Origin: Halopseudomonas litoralis
GTDB lineage: Bacteria; Pseudomonadota; Gammaproteobacteria; Pseudomonadales; Pseudomonadaceae
NCBI RefSeq assembly: GCF_900105005.1
Contig: NZ_LT629748.1
Location: 1,240,001 to 1,304,000 of the forward strand
DNA length: 64,000 nucleotides
Direction of reading: 5' to 3'
The translations under genes and the position numbers were made by a program. Below, piece by piece: positions 19,678 to 30,838 of the stretch. The notes beneath the pieces are model-generated. The model saw nothing but the letters and a program-made list of their open reading frames with translations, was not told the DNA's origin and did no database searches. Every line of letters begins with the position of its first letter. The stretch's first letter is position 1.

Positions 19678-20262
19678 ATGGCAGGCATTCACTTTACCGA
19701 GGCGGCCCAGAGCTATCTGGCGGACTTGTTATCCAAGCAGGACACAGACGGCATCGGTATTCGTGTGTTCATTACCCAGCCCGGTACGCCCTATGCAGAA
19801 ACCTGCATTGCCTATTGCAAGCCCGGCGAAGAGAAGCCTGAAGATACAGTCATCACACTGCCCATACTGCGGGTCTGGCTTGATGCTACCAGCGAACCTT
19901 TCCTCGAAGATGCTGTTGTCGACTACGCCACCGACCGTATGGGCGGTCAGCTGACCATCAAGGCGCCCAACGCCAAGGTGCCCATGGTCAACGATGACAG
20001 TCCGCTGAACGACCGCATCAACTACCTGTTGCAGACCGAGATCAATCCCGGCCTGGCCAGTCATGGCGGTGAGATCAAGCTGATCGATGTCGTCGAGGAC
20101 GGTATCGCCGTGCTGCAGTTCGGCGGCGGCTGTCAGGGTTGCGGCATGGTCGATGTGACGCTGAAGGAAGGTATCGAGAAGACACTGGTAGCGCGCATTC
20201 CCGAGCTCAATGGCGTGCGTGATGTGACTGACCATACCGTCAAGGAAAACGCTTACTACTGA
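19678..20262 (+). CDS. nfuA: Fe-S biogenesis carrier NfuA
   Basis: This 194-residue iron-sulfur carrier has an A-type-like N-terminal domain (degenerate, binding the apo-target) and a C-terminal Nfu domain with CxxC at Cys152 and Cys155 ([10 protein letters not shown]), which holds a 4Fe-4S cluster between two subunits. It delivers clusters to enzymes under oxidative stress or low iron. The start at 19678 ([13 protein letters not shown]) fits the family. The gene stands alone, divergent from metH. Confidence 0.95.
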   Translation: MAGIHFTEAAQSYLADLLSKQDTDGIGIRVFITQPGTPYAETCIAYCKPGEEKPEDTVITLPILRVWLDATSEPFLEDAVVDYATDRMGGQLTIKAPNAKVPMVNDDSPLNDRINYLLQTEINPGLASHGGEIKLIDVVEDGIAVLQFGGGCQGCGMVDVTLKEGIEKTLVARIPELNGVRDVTDHTVKENAYY

Positions 20263-20356
20263 GTGTGCAAACGTCGGGTTGTCGAGCGCCTGCTCGACGA
20301 CAGAGGTGTAGATCTTGAACGCTTTGGCGTAGCGCAGGCGCACTACACCCCGAAGT

Positions 20357-22303
20357 TTACTCTACGTAGCGCTCATTCGGTTCCATCACCGATTGCTGGA
20401 TCCCCAGCTTTTCCCCATAGATCACCCCGTAGGTCAGCACGGCCTGAACGTAGGCCCGTGTCTCGTCAAAGGGGATTGTCTCGATCCAGATATCCGAAGG
20501 CAGCGCCGGCATGTCGCGGGTCCACTGGCGTACCCGACCAGGGCCAGCATTGTAGGCGGCCGAGGCGAGCACCCGGTTGCCGTGGAACTGACCGTACAGC
20601 TGCGACAGGTAAGCCGTGCCCAGTGCAATATTGCGTTCTGGTACCAGCACCTCATGGGTGTTGCCCAGCGGAATGTTGTAGCGACGCGCGGTTTCCCTGG
20701 CGGTGGCGGGCATCAATTGCATCAGCCCCAGAGCGCCGGCGTGCGACCGCGCGTCCGTCATGAAGCCGCTTTCCTGTCGGGTAATGGCGTAGACCCAGGT
20801 CGAATTCAACTGGCGTAGCCGCGCCTGCTCGACGATGGGCTCGCGATAGGCCAGTGGGAAGCGGATATCCAGGTCGTCCCAGTGCTGCGCCTTGCTGATA
20901 CCGCGAATCGCCGGAAAGTACCAGTCCATCTGCCGGGCCAGGCTGGCCTGGGCAATCAACTCTTCGCGACTGAACAGGCGCTCGGCGTGATACCACTCGC
21001 GGCGGGCATTGACGTGTTCGCCACGGGCAAAGAATTCCCGGGCGCGGATGATGCCTGCGGTGTTCTGCACCCGGGCTGCGGCGCGAGGATCAATGGGCAC
21101 GGGCTGGTGATTGGTTGCATAAGGTTGGCGGCTACGCTCGGCTGCCAGAAAACCATAAAAGTCCCGCTCCCCGGCCAGTTGCGCATATTCGCTCTGCAGG
21201 TCACCAGTGTCGGTATCGCTTAGCTGCCTGCTGCGCAAGCTCCAGTAACGCCAGCGGCTCTGCTCGCGAAGATGCTCGGGCATGTTGGTTATCAGGTCCT
21301 GGACGCTGTGCCAATGCCCGGTGCGCAGCGCAAGCCGTCCACGCCATTCGGTAACGGTGTCGTCCTGCATGTGCGGATCATTAGCGGCCATGAAGACAAG
21401 CCCTTCCGGTTGATAACGCCGAGCCAGGCGCACGCCGATGTCTCGGGTCAGTGCAAGACGTTCTTCGTCAGTGAAGGGCAGGTGTTGGTAGTGCGGCCAC
21501 AGGGCCAGGGCGGCATTGGTGTCATCACGTCCCAGGCGGCGCAGGGACACGGTTACCATGTCCGTAAGTTTTTCCAGCGGCTGGCTGGCGCTGGGCTGGT
21601 AACGACTGAACTGACTGAGCAGCCTGGGATCGCTGGCCGTGGCGACAAAGCGTTCGGCGAGCACTGATGAACCTGACATCTGCCGCGTCAGGTACTTGGC
21701 GAGCCCGTCCTGACGATGCAGCAGAGCCAGACGAATACGCTCCCAGACGATATCGTCAGTCAGGCCGCCGGCGGCGATCCAGCGCTCGAACAGTGGGTCG
21801 CAGGCATCCGGCTGCGACTGACCTACCGTCCAGAGTGCTTCTGCGCGCTGTCTGGCCTGCTCGACTTTCCCTTCATTCCAGGTGTGCATCACCAGCGGGC
21901 ACTCCAACTCTGCCGTCAGCGTCTCGGTATCCACGTGGCGGCGTAGTCGCTGCCAGTCCTGTTCTTCTGTCAGACGCTTGAGCCAACTCTGCTTCAGGCT
22001 GCCGGCTGTGGGCAGGTCGCCATGGGCGGTGAGAAATTGCTCGATTTCCTGATGCGGCGCATAGTCCAGCCGCTTGCGCAGGGAGGCCAGCGTCAGATAA
22101 GGCTGCAGCGGGTAGTCCGCCAGGCCAGTCTTGAGCGTTTCAAAGCGGGAGAGGTCACCCGTTGCCAGAGCGCGCTGCGCCTGGTCGTACTGGACGCGCT
22201 GCTCACTGAGCCGGTCGGCCTGGGCTGGTAAGCTTGACAGTAGAAATGCTGCGCACAGCAGGCGGGGCAGTCTGGTCAGGTATCGTTTTATCAGGCGCGG
22301 CAT
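20357..22303 (-). CDS. slt: Soluble lytic murein transglycosylase Slt
   Basis: This 648-residue periplasmic enzyme cleaves peptidoglycan glycan strands to 1,6-anhydro ends. A signal peptide (PRLIKRYLTRLPRLLCAAFLLSSLPAQA) is followed by a long alpha-helical superhelix and a C-terminal lysozyme-like SLT domain with catalytic Glu near 511 (YAITRQESGF), then GALGLMQLMPATA and AAYNAGPGRV. The start at 22303 was chosen over an upstream in-frame ATG (22351) because of the AGGATA site and the signal peptide. It is divergent from the ABC-F gene. Confidence 0.94.
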   Translation of the reverse strand: MPRLIKRYLTRLPRLLCAAFLLSSLPAQADRLSEQRVQYDQAQRALATGDLSRFETLKTGLADYPLQPYLTLASLRKRLDYAPHQEIEQFLTAHGDLPTAGSLKQSWLKRLTEEQDWQRLRRHVDTETLTAELECPLVMHTWNEGKVEQARQRAEALWTVGQSQPDACDPLFERWIAAGGLTDDIVWERIRLALLHRQDGLAKYLTRQMSGSSVLAERFVATASDPRLLSQFSRYQPSASQPLEKLTDMVTVSLRRLGRDDTNAALALWPHYQHLPFTDEERLALTRDIGVRLARRYQPEGLVFMAANDPHMQDDTVTEWRGRLALRTGHWHSVQDLITNMPEHLREQSRWRYWSLRSRQLSDTDTGDLQSEYAQLAGERDFYGFLAAERSRQPYATNHQPVPIDPRAAARVQNTAGIIRAREFFARGEHVNARREWYHAERLFSREELIAQASLARQMDWYFPAIRGISKAQHWDDLDIRFPLAYREPIVEQARLRQLNSTWVYAITRQESGFMTDARSHAGALGLMQLMPATARETARRYNIPLGNTHEVLVPERNIALGTAYLSQLYGQFHGNRVLASAAYNAGPGRVRQWTRDMPALPSDIWIETIPFDETRAYVQAVLTYGVIYGEKLGIQQSVMEPNERYVE

Positions 22304-22475
22304 GGTTATCCTGCCCGGGTGGGCGTCAGGCGTGTTCGAGAGGGCTTCCATGCCGGCTGTTCATGGAGCACAGCTTAGCTGTTTGAGCTGTTGCTTCAAA
22401 GACGCGGCCGCAATAAACATGCAGTAGTAACAGCCTGCAGGTAGAATGCCGACCTGAATGAACAAAAGGTGTGAT

Positions 22476-24389
22476 ATGGCTCTGCTTTCCTTTACCGATG
22501 TTTCCCTGGCCTACGGTCTGAATCCGCTGCTCGACAAGGCCAGTTTTCAACTCGACCGAGGCGAGCGTGTCTGTCTGATCGGTCGCAATGGCGCCGGCAA
22601 GTCGAGCCTGTTCCGACTGGTCAGCGGTGAGCAGGCGGCCGACGAGGGCGAATTGTGGCTTGCGCCGGGACTGAAGATCGGCCAACTGCCTCAGGAGCTA
22701 CCCGAAGCGGGGGACATGAAGGTGTATGACGTGGTCGCCGCGGGCCTTGATGGCGTCGGAGATCTGCTCGCCGAATACCACAGCCTGGTGCATGGCGAGA
22801 TGGGTGAGGCGGAGCTGGCGCGACTGGAAAAGGTGCAGAGCCGCCTGGAATCGAAGGATGGCTGGCGTTTGAATCAGCTGGTCGAAACCACGCTGACTCG
22901 TCTGGGATTGCCCGCGGAAAAAACCATGTCCGAGCTGTCCGGTGGCTGGCGTCGCCGGGTGCTGCTGGCGCAGGCGCTGGTAGGCGAGCCGGATGTGCTG
23001 CTGCTTGACGAGCCGACCAACCATCTGGATATCCATACCATCGCCTGGCTGGAACAGGTGTTGCTGGAATTCCGCGGTGCGGTGTTGTTCATCACTCACG
23101 ACCGTGCATTCCTGCAGGCATTGGCCACGCGCATCATGGAGCTGGATCGCGGGCAATTGATTGACTGGGTCGGTGACTATCGCAGCTTTCTGGAGCACAA
23201 GGAGCAGCAGTTGGCAGCCGAAGCCACCGCGAATGCTCTGTTCGACAAGAAGTTGGCCCAGGAAGAGGTATGGATTCGTCAGGGTATCAAAGCTCGACGC
23301 ACCCGTAACGAGGGTCGGGTCAGGGCGCTCAAGGCGATGCGCGAAGAGCGTGTCAGACGCATCGAGCGCCAGGGCAAGGCCAGCTTCCAGATGGAAACTG
23401 CAGATTCGTCGGGCAAGCGTGTTATCGAACTGGACAAAGTCAGCTTTGCCTGGCCGGGCCAGCGGCCGTTGGTACGCAATCTTACTACCAACGTACTGCG
23501 CGGTGACCGCATCGGTCTGATCGGCAATAACGGCTCCGGTAAAAGTACGCTGTTGAAGTTGATGCTCGGCCAGCTGGAGCCCACCAGTGGCACCATCAAG
23601 CATGGTACCAAGCTGGAAGTGGCCTATTTCGATCAGTTGCGCGGCCAGCTGGATCTGGAAAAGACCGTTATCGACAATCTGTCCGAAGGCCGGGATTTCA
23701 TCGAGATCAATGGCGCGCAGCGGCACGTGATCAGTTATCTGGGCGACTTCCTGTTTTCTCCCGAGCGCACCCGTACACCGGTCAAGGCGTTGTCCGGCGG
23801 CGAGCGTGCACGTCTGCTGCTGGCGCGCCTGTTCAGCAAACCGGCCAACGTGCTGGTGCTGGATGAGCCGACCAACGACCTGGATGTGGAAACCCTCGAG
23901 CTGTTGGAAGAAGTGCTCGATGGTTTTGATGGCACCGTGCTGCTGGTCAGTCACGACCGGGCATTCCTGGACAACGTGGTGACCAGCAGTCTGGTGTTTG
24001 AAGGGGACGGCAATGTGCGTGAGTACATTGGCGGTTATGCCGACTGGCTGCGCCAGGGCGGCAGGATCGAGTCGCTGGCAGAGTGGGGTGACGACGCAGC
24101 AGAACCTGCTGTGGCTGCGCAACCTACGGCGGAGCCAGTCAAGGCTGCGCCAGCGGCAACAAAGGTCAAATTGAGTTACAAGCTGCAGCGGGAGCTGGAC
24201 GCACTACCGGCGCTGCTGGAAAAGCTCGAAGCCGAATTGCAGGCGCTACAGCAGCAGGTCAGTGATCCGCAGTTCTATCTGCAGGATCACGCCCTGACTG
24301 CACCGGTCGTCACTGCCCTGGAAAACAAGCAGGCTGAGCTGGACCAGGCGCTGGAGCGCTGGGCCGAGCTGGAGGATATGGAAGGTTGA
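22476..24389 (+). CDS. uup: ABC-F ATPase, Uup-like
   Basis: This 637-residue soluble protein has two ABC ATPase domains and no membrane part. The first has GRNGAGKSS, LSGGWRRRVLLAQAL and LLLDEPTNHLD; the second has GNNGSGKST, LSGGERARLLLARLF and LVLDEPTNDLD. A charged linker lies between them. The C-terminal part (LSYKLQRELDALPALLEKLEAEL...) looks like the Uup coiled-coil DNA-binding tail. ABC-F proteins act on ribosomes; Uup also affects DNA transposition and replication. The start at 22476 follows AAAAGGTG. The neighbourhood (slt, stress protein, fadBA) is, as I recall, that of the pseudomonad Uup gene. Confidence 0.9.
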   Translation: MALLSFTDVSLAYGLNPLLDKASFQLDRGERVCLIGRNGAGKSSLFRLVSGEQAADEGELWLAPGLKIGQLPQELPEAGDMKVYDVVAAGLDGVGDLLAEYHSLVHGEMGEAELARLEKVQSRLESKDGWRLNQLVETTLTRLGLPAEKTMSELSGGWRRRVLLAQALVGEPDVLLLDEPTNHLDIHTIAWLEQVLLEFRGAVLFITHDRAFLQALATRIMELDRGQLIDWVGDYRSFLEHKEQQLAAEATANALFDKKLAQEEVWIRQGIKARRTRNEGRVRALKAMREERVRRIERQGKASFQMETADSSGKRVIELDKVSFAWPGQRPLVRNLTTNVLRGDRIGLIGNNGSGKSTLLKLMLGQLEPTSGTIKHGTKLEVAYFDQLRGQLDLEKTVIDNLSEGRDFIEINGAQRHVISYLGDFLFSPERTRTPVKALSGGERARLLLARLFSKPANVLVLDEPTNDLDVETLELLEEVLDGFDGTVLLVSHDRAFLDNVVTSSLVFEGDGNVREYIGGYADWLRQGGRIESLAEWGDDAAEPAVAAQPTAEPVKAAPAATKVKLSYKLQRELDALPALLEKLEAELQALQQQVSDPQFYLQDHALTAPVVTALENKQAELDQALERWAELEDMEG

Positions 24390-24398
24390 GAGAACGCT

Positions 24399-24418
24399 CG
24401 CCAGCGTTTCAGCTGGCG
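24399..24418. terminator. Short hairpin between convergent uup and stress-protein genes
   Basis: CGCCAGC and GCTGGCG form a 7-pair stem around a six-base loop, overlapping the last codons of the universal stress protein gene. There is no T run, so the call is tentative. Confidence 0.35.
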
Positions 24419-24852
24419 GCGGTCTTGTGCAGGCGTACCGCGATCACATCGCAAGGTGCGCCATGCAGGAGATCATTGGCGGTGGACCCCAGCAGCAAGG
24501 CCAGCCCATGGCGGCCATGACTGCCGACGACGATCAGATCGCAGCCATATTCGGTAGCCACACGGTGAATTTCCTGACGGGGGTGGCCGAAGGCGATCTG
24601 CAGTTGCTCCTCGGGCAGACCGTATTCGCCGGCAAACAGCTGCATGCGCTCGCGTGCTTGCTCGAACTGCTGTTGCTGCAACATGGATAGATCCATGGGG
24701 ACGTCTCCGCCATAGGCCATGGCCAGGGGTTCGACGACATGGACAATGGTCAGTCGGGCATCCAGTGCCTGGGCCAGCTGCCGGGCGTGTTCGGCTACGG
24801 CGCGGCATTCTTCGATCAGGTCGATCGCGACCAGCACATGTGAGTAGAGCAT
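24409..24852 (-). CDS. Universal stress protein (UspA family)
   Basis: This 147-residue single-domain Usp protein has the fold's first strand and loop (YSHVLVAIDLIEECRAVAEHARQLA) and the ATP-binding signature near the end (LIVVGSHGRHGLALLLGSTANDLLHGAPCDVIAV), fitting G2xG9x(S/T). It probably binds ATP and supports survival under stress, but individual functions vary and none can be read here. It converges with uup and is divergent from the small membrane protein gene. Confidence 0.9.
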   Translation of the reverse strand: MLYSHVLVAIDLIEECRAVAEHARQLAQALDARLTIVHVVEPLAMAYGGDVPMDLSMLQQQQFEQARERMQLFAGEYGLPEEQLQIAFGHPRQEIHRVATEYGCDLIVVGSHGRHGLALLLGSTANDLLHGAPCDVIAVRLHKTAAS

Positions 24853-24955
24853 GTGGGTTCTCTCCTTGCTTTTCGCTGATCTTAGCAGTCTTTGGCAAGA
24901 GGTCTACAGTGACATCCATTCAGTTACATTATTTCCAGCCAAACGAGGTAAAAAG

Positions 24956-25399
24956 ATGATCACCTGGATCATAGTCGGCGTGGTAGCGGCCATACTGGTT
25001 TCCAATCTGGCCAAGCTGATGCCGCGCGGTCGCGAGAGGCACCTGCACCGCTTGCGCGAGCAGGCCAGACAGTCCGGTTTCGCCGTGGAATGGCTGCGTG
25101 AGGCACAGCGGGTGAACCAACTGGCGGGGTGTATTGCCTACCGAATGCCCTTGGAACGCGCGCCGCTGGCGCAGGAATTCAGCTGCCGTCGCGAGGCGGA
25201 CGGCTGGGTATGGCTGCACGGCTCGGAAGTAACGCCCGGGTGCACGGAGGTGCTGAAGCAGCTTCCGGAGCAGGTGCGGGGCATTGATCGTCAGAGCCTG
25301 TCAGTGGTTGTGTACTGGCGTGAGCCGGATGATCCGGCGGTACTGACGCAGCTGGTTGCTGCGCTGGAGCCATTGAAAGCGCCATCCCAGCTGGACTGA
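24956..25399 (+). CDS. Conserved membrane-anchored protein of unknown function
   Basis: This 147-residue protein has one N-terminal transmembrane helix (ITWIIVGVVAAILVSNLAKLM), then a basic stretch (PRGRERHLHRLREQARQ) and a cytoplasmic domain. I recall a similar gene in the same place in other pseudomonads but no function. The start at 24956 follows GAGGTAA. Topology resembles YajC, yet the sequence does not. It may share a promoter with no one; fadB starts 221 bases later. Confidence 0.75.
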   Translation: MITWIIVGVVAAILVSNLAKLMPRGRERHLHRLREQARQSGFAVEWLREAQRVNQLAGCIAYRMPLERAPLAQEFSCRREADGWVWLHGSEVTPGCTEVLKQLPEQVRGIDRQSLSVVVYWREPDDPAVLTQLVAALEPLKAPSQLD

Positions 25400-25492
25400 T
25401 CAGTCAGGACAATTGCCGCTGTTTTTTACCGTCATCCCGGTGTGGCAGATTGACAATGGCGCGGTTTTCCATGAAGGTGTGCGTACCCGAAT

Positions 25493-25506
25493 CAAACGAG
25501 CGTATG
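25493..25506 (+). promoter_or_regulatory. Candidate PsrA-type operator ahead of fadBA
   Basis: CAAACGAGCGTATG contains half-sites CAAAC and GTATG spaced by four bases, close to the G/CAAAC(N2-4)GTTTG/C pattern described for PsrA, the fatty-acid-responsive TetR repressor of pseudomonads. It lies 115 bases before fadB. One half-site has a mismatch, so this is tentative. Confidence 0.35.
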
Positions 25507-25620
25507 AATCTTGCCGGGCCAGGCATCATTCAGTGTAGTCGGGAACTATCATGACATTGTCCGACAGCATGGTTGGGCAGTGTTTTTTCTCATCTGCTTT
25601 CACAGCATGGAGATCAGTTG

Positions 25621-27768
25621 ATGATTTACGAAGGTAAAGCCATCACGGTTCAAATCCTTGAAGACGGCATCGCCGACCTCAGATTCGATCTGCAGGGCGA
25701 GTCGGTCAACAAGTTCAACCAGGCCACTCTCGCCGAACTCAAGGCGGCCGTTGACAAGATCCAGTCCGACAGCAGCATCAAGGGCGTCATTGTTACCAGC
25801 GGCAAGGACGTTTTCATCGTCGGCGCCGATATCACCGAATTCGTGCAGGCATTCAAGCTGTCCGAAGAAGAGCTGGTGACTGCCAATCTGGAAACCAACC
25901 GCATTTTCAACGCGTTTGAAGGCCTGAACGTACCAACAGTTGCTGCGATCAATGGTCTGGCACTGGGTGGTGGTCTGGAAATGTGTCTGGCGTGCGACTT
26001 CCGGGTCATGGCTCAGAGCACCAAGATCGGTCTGCCGGAAACCAAACTGGGTATCTACCCGGGTTTCGGTGGCACAGTTCGTCTGCCGCGTCTGATCGGT
26101 GTCGACAACGCCGTCGAGTGGATTGCCGGTGGTACTGAGCAGCGCGCCGACAGTGCATTGAAAGTGCGTGCCGTGGACGCTGTGGTCGCCGATGACAAGC
26201 TGCGTGATGCCGCGCTGGACCTGGTGCGCCGCGCCATCTCCGGTGAGCTGGACTTCCGCGCCAAGCGTCAGCCCAAGCTGGAAAAAATCAAGCTCAACAC
26301 CATCGAACAGATGATGGCGTTTGAAACCACCAAGGGTTTCGTCGCCGGACAGGCCGGTCCTAACTACCCGGCCCCGGTTGAAGCGATCAAGACCATCCAG
26401 AAAGCTGCCAACCATGGTCGCGACAAGGCACTGGAAATCGAGGCCGCCGGTTTTGCCAAACTGGCCAAGACTACTGTTGCTGCATCGCTGGTGGGTCTTT
26501 TCCTGAATGATCAGGCACTCAAATCCAAAGCCAAGAAGTACGATAAGCAAGCCGGTGAAGTGAAGCTGGCTGCGGTACTGGGCGCCGGCATCATGGGTGG
26601 CGGGATTGCCTATCAGTCCGCTTCCAAGGGCACGCCTATCCTGATGAAGGATATCCGCGAAGAGGGTATTCAGCTGGGTCTGGACGAAGCTTCCAAGCTG
26701 CTCGGCAAGCGCGTTGCCAAGGGCCGCATGAAGCCGGAGCAGATGGCTGCAGCGTTGAATGCCATCCGTCCGACCATGTCCTACGGCGATTTCGGTAACG
26801 TCGATATCGTGGTGGAAGCGGTTGTCGAGAATCCCAAGGTCAAGCACGCCGTGCTGGCTGAGGTAGAGCAGTATGTGAAGGAAGACGCGATCATCGCGTC
26901 CAACACCTCGACCATCTCCATCACCTACCTGGCCCAGGCGCTGAAACGTCCGGAAAACTTCGTCGGCATGCATTTCTTCAACCCGGTACACATGATGCCG
27001 CTGGTGGAAGTGATCCGTGGTGAGAAGTCCAGCGAGAAGGCTGTAGCCACCACCGTCGCCTATGCCAAGAAGATGGGCAAGACGCCGATTGTGGTCAACG
27101 ACTGCCCCGGCTTCCTGGTCAACCGCGTACTCTTCCCTTACTTCGGCGGCTTTGCTCGTCTGATCGGTATGGGTGCTGACTTCCAGCGCGTCGACAAGAT
27201 CATGGAAAAATTCGGCTGGCCCATGGGCCCGGCCTACCTGATGGACGTGGTTGGCATGGACACCGGTCACCACGGTCGTGATGTGATGGCTGAAGGTTAT
27301 CCTGATCGCATGGCAGACAAGACCAAGACCGCGGTCGACGTCATGTACGAAGCCAACCGTCTGGGCCAGAAGACCGGCAAGGGCTTCTATGCCTACGAGC
27401 TGGACAAGAAAGGCAAGACCAAGAAGGTTGCTGACCCTCAGTCCTATGAACTGCTCAAGCCGGTGGTTCTGGAACAGCGTGAGTTCAGCGATGAGGAAAT
27501 CATCGAGATCATGATGGTGCCGCTGTGCCTGGAGACCGTACGCTGCCTGGAAGATGGCGTCGTCGAATCCGCTGCAGATGCCGACATGGGTCTGATCTAC
27601 GGTATCGGTTTCCCTCCCTTCCGGGGCGGCGCACTGCGCTATATCGACACCATCGGAGTGGCTGAATTCGTGGCCATTGCAGACAAATACGCTGAGTTCG
27701 GCCCGATGTATCACCCGACTGAAAAGTTGCGTGAAATGGCGGCCAACGGCAAGAAATTCTTCGGTTAA
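25621..27768 (+). CDS. fadB: Fatty-acid oxidation complex alpha subunit FadB
   Basis: This 715-residue multifunctional enzyme has an N-terminal enoyl-CoA hydratase/isomerase ([51 protein letters not shown]) and a C-terminal 3-hydroxyacyl-CoA dehydrogenase with the NAD motif [17 protein letters not shown] and the catalytic-His segment [14 protein letters not shown]. It works with FadA as an alpha2beta2 complex in beta-oxidation. The start at 25621 gives the exact family length; upstream in-frame codons lack similarity. fadA follows after 30 bases. Confidence 0.97.
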   Translation: MIYEGKAITVQILEDGIADLRFDLQGESVNKFNQATLAELKAAVDKIQSDSSIKGVIVTSGKDVFIVGADITEFVQAFKLSEEELVTANLETNRIFNAFEGLNVPTVAAINGLALGGGLEMCLACDFRVMAQSTKIGLPETKLGIYPGFGGTVRLPRLIGVDNAVEWIAGGTEQRADSALKVRAVDAVVADDKLRDAALDLVRRAISGELDFRAKRQPKLEKIKLNTIEQMMAFETTKGFVAGQAGPNYPAPVEAIKTIQKAANHGRDKALEIEAAGFAKLAKTTVAASLVGLFLNDQALKSKAKKYDKQAGEVKLAAVLGAGIMGGGIAYQSASKGTPILMKDIREEGIQLGLDEASKLLGKRVAKGRMKPEQMAAALNAIRPTMSYGDFGNVDIVVEAVVENPKVKHAVLAEVEQYVKEDAIIASNTSTISITYLAQALKRPENFVGMHFFNPVHMMPLVEVIRGEKSSEKAVATTVAYAKKMGKTPIVVNDCPGFLVNRVLFPYFGGFARLIGMGADFQRVDKIMEKFGWPMGPAYLMDVVGMDTGHHGRDVMAEGYPDRMADKTKTAVDVMYEANRLGQKTGKGFYAYELDKKGKTKKVADPQSYELLKPVVLEQREFSDEEIIEIMMVPLCLETVRCLEDGVVESAADADMGLIYGIGFPPFRGGALRYIDTIGVAEFVAIADKYAEFGPMYHPTEKLREMAANGKKFFG

Positions 27769-28974
<1,206 letters not shown>

Positions 28975-28990
28975 ACGCCCGGATAGCGGA

Positions 28991-29010
28991 GCCGGAGCAT
29001 TAGCTCCGGC
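28991..29010 (+). other. Hairpin after fadA
   Basis: GCCGGAGC and GCTCCGGC form a perfect 8-pair stem with a four-base loop 17 bases after the fadA stop. There is no T run; it may protect the 3' end ahead of the true terminator. Confidence 0.5.
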
Positions 29011-29024
29011 AGCCTGCTTAACCG

Positions 29025-29072
29025 AACCCGCCAACCGCGGCTGTGAAAACAGCTGGGGTTGGCGGGTTTTTT
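29025..29072 (+). terminator. Intrinsic terminator of fadBA
   Basis: AACCCGCCAACC (29025-29036) pairs with GGTTGGCGGGTT (29057-29068), a 12-pair stem, followed by further Ts. An inner AGCTG/GCTGT pairing may shorten the loop. Confidence 0.85.
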
Positions 29073-29184
29073 ATTCAGTTCTGATAAGTCGGTATAACCT
29101 TTGGGCATTCAGCAACAAGTGCGATGGATTACAGCGCCGAATGCCTGTTAGATTGTCAGCGATGCCTATCCGAAGGATGCCAGC

Positions 29185-30663
29185 ATGAACAAGGGACAAG
29201 AACAATTCCAATCGTCTCCTCTGGATGTACTGATTATCGGTGCCGGGTTGTCCGGTATCGGTACGGCCAGGGCATTGACCAGACACTGTCCGGACCAACG
29301 CTATCTGATTCTGGAGCGCCGCCAGGCTATCGGGGGTACCTGGGACCTGTTCCGCTACCCGGGTATCCGCTCCGATTCGGACATGTACACCCTGGGCTAC
29401 CAGGATAAGCCCTGGACGGGACGCAAGGCCATTGCCGATGGCGCCGACATCAAACGGTATATCGAAGACGCCGCCGAGGAGGCGGGCATCAACAGACACA
29501 TTCGCTTCCGACGTCAGGTGGTCTCCGCCAGATGGTCAATCGAGAAGGCCATATGGACGGTGACTGTTCGCGTGGCGGATGCCGAGGGGAGGCAGCAAGA
29601 GGAACGCTATCAGGCACGCTTCATCGCGTCCTGTTCCGGTTATTACAGCTACGATGAAGGCCATCGCCCCGAGTTTGCCAATGAATCGGCTTTCGCCGGG
29701 CGCATCGTCCATCCGCAGTTCTGGCCGGAAGATATGGACTGTCAGGGCAAGCGAGTCATCGTCATCGGCAGCGGCGCGACGGCAGTCACCCTGGTGCCGG
29801 CACTTGCCGAACGGGGTGCTCAGGTCGTCATGCTGCAGCGCTCTCCGAGTTATGTGGTCACGCGGCCCCTGGTCGACCGTCTTTCGCTGGGAATGCAGAA
29901 ATGGCTGCCCGTGCCGCTGGCCTATCATCTGACCCGTTGGAAGAACGTCTTGCTTGGCCAATACTTCTACCGACTTGCCCGCAGCAAACCGAAGCAGGTG
30001 AAGCGATATTTGCTGCAGCTGCTGCAGCGTCAGGTGGGTGCGGACATCGACATGAAGCATTTCACGCCCAGCTACAACCCCTGGGACGAGCGGATCTGTG
30101 CGGTGCCCGACGGTGATCTGTTCAATCTGCTGCGGTCTCGGCAGGTCGAGATGGTGACCGATACTATCGATCATTTCACTGAGGACGGTATTCGCCTGAA
30201 TTCCGGGCAGGAGCTGAAGGCAGATATCATCGTCACCGCCACCGGACTGAAGCTCAATGCGATGGGCGACATGCAGCTGGACGTGGATGGCGAGCTGGTG
30301 CAGCCGGCCGAGCGTATGTCCTACAAGGGCATGATGCTCAGCGATGTGCCCAATCTGATTCTCACCTTCGGTTATACCAACGCCTCCTGGACGCTCAAGG
30401 CCGAGCTCACCAGCAGGTACACCTGCCGATTGCTCCGCTACATGGACCGCAAGGGTTATCGCGTGGCGGTGCCACGACGGACGCCCGAAGTGCAGGAGCA
30501 GCCCTTTCTGAGCTTTACCTCGGGTTATGTACAGCGCGCCCGACACATCCTGCCCAAACAGGGCGATCGAGCGCCCTGGCAGGTTCATCAGAACTATCTG
30601 AAAGACAAATACATCATCCAGTACGGCCGACTGGATGATGGCGCGCTGCAGTTCCAGAAATAA
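29185..30663 (+). CDS. Flavin monooxygenase, Baeyer-Villiger type
   Basis: This 492-residue FAD and NADPH enzyme has an N-terminal FAD motif (VLIIGAGLSGIGTARAL), a second nucleotide motif (VIVIGSGATAVTLVPAL) and, between them, FAGRIVHPQFWP, which fits the Baeyer-Villiger fingerprint FxGxxxHxxxWP. Such enzymes insert oxygen next to a ketone to give esters or lactones; close groups include EthA-like proteins. The gene stands alone between fadBA and an acyl-CoA dehydrogenase, in line with ketone or hydrocarbon breakdown, but its substrate is unknown. The start at 29185 fits the family; GGATG lies about eight bases ahead of it. Confidence 0.88.
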   Translation: MNKGQEQFQSSPLDVLIIGAGLSGIGTARALTRHCPDQRYLILERRQAIGGTWDLFRYPGIRSDSDMYTLGYQDKPWTGRKAIADGADIKRYIEDAAEEAGINRHIRFRRQVVSARWSIEKAIWTVTVRVADAEGRQQEERYQARFIASCSGYYSYDEGHRPEFANESAFAGRIVHPQFWPEDMDCQGKRVIVIGSGATAVTLVPALAERGAQVVMLQRSPSYVVTRPLVDRLSLGMQKWLPVPLAYHLTRWKNVLLGQYFYRLARSKPKQVKRYLLQLLQRQVGADIDMKHFTPSYNPWDERICAVPDGDLFNLLRSRQVEMVTDTIDHFTEDGIRLNSGQELKADIIVTATGLKLNAMGDMQLDVDGELVQPAERMSYKGMMLSDVPNLILTFGYTNASWTLKAELTSRYTCRLLRYMDRKGYRVAVPRRTPEVQEQPFLSFTSGYVQRARHILPKQGDRAPWQVHQNYLKDKYIIQYGRLDDGALQFQK

Positions 30664-30838
30664 CCGCTGTTGCGTCATCCCGGCCAGGGTGACCGCGATG
30701 GTGGCAAGGTAGAACAGATAACATCAGCCCTCGTCAGGCAGCAGCCGGCCGTCCAGAAGTGTGTGGCTGAACGCGTAATCTTACCTGATGAGCGAGGGGG
30801 GCGACGCCCCTCTGGCTGTTGGAGTTGTCGTCGGGCGC

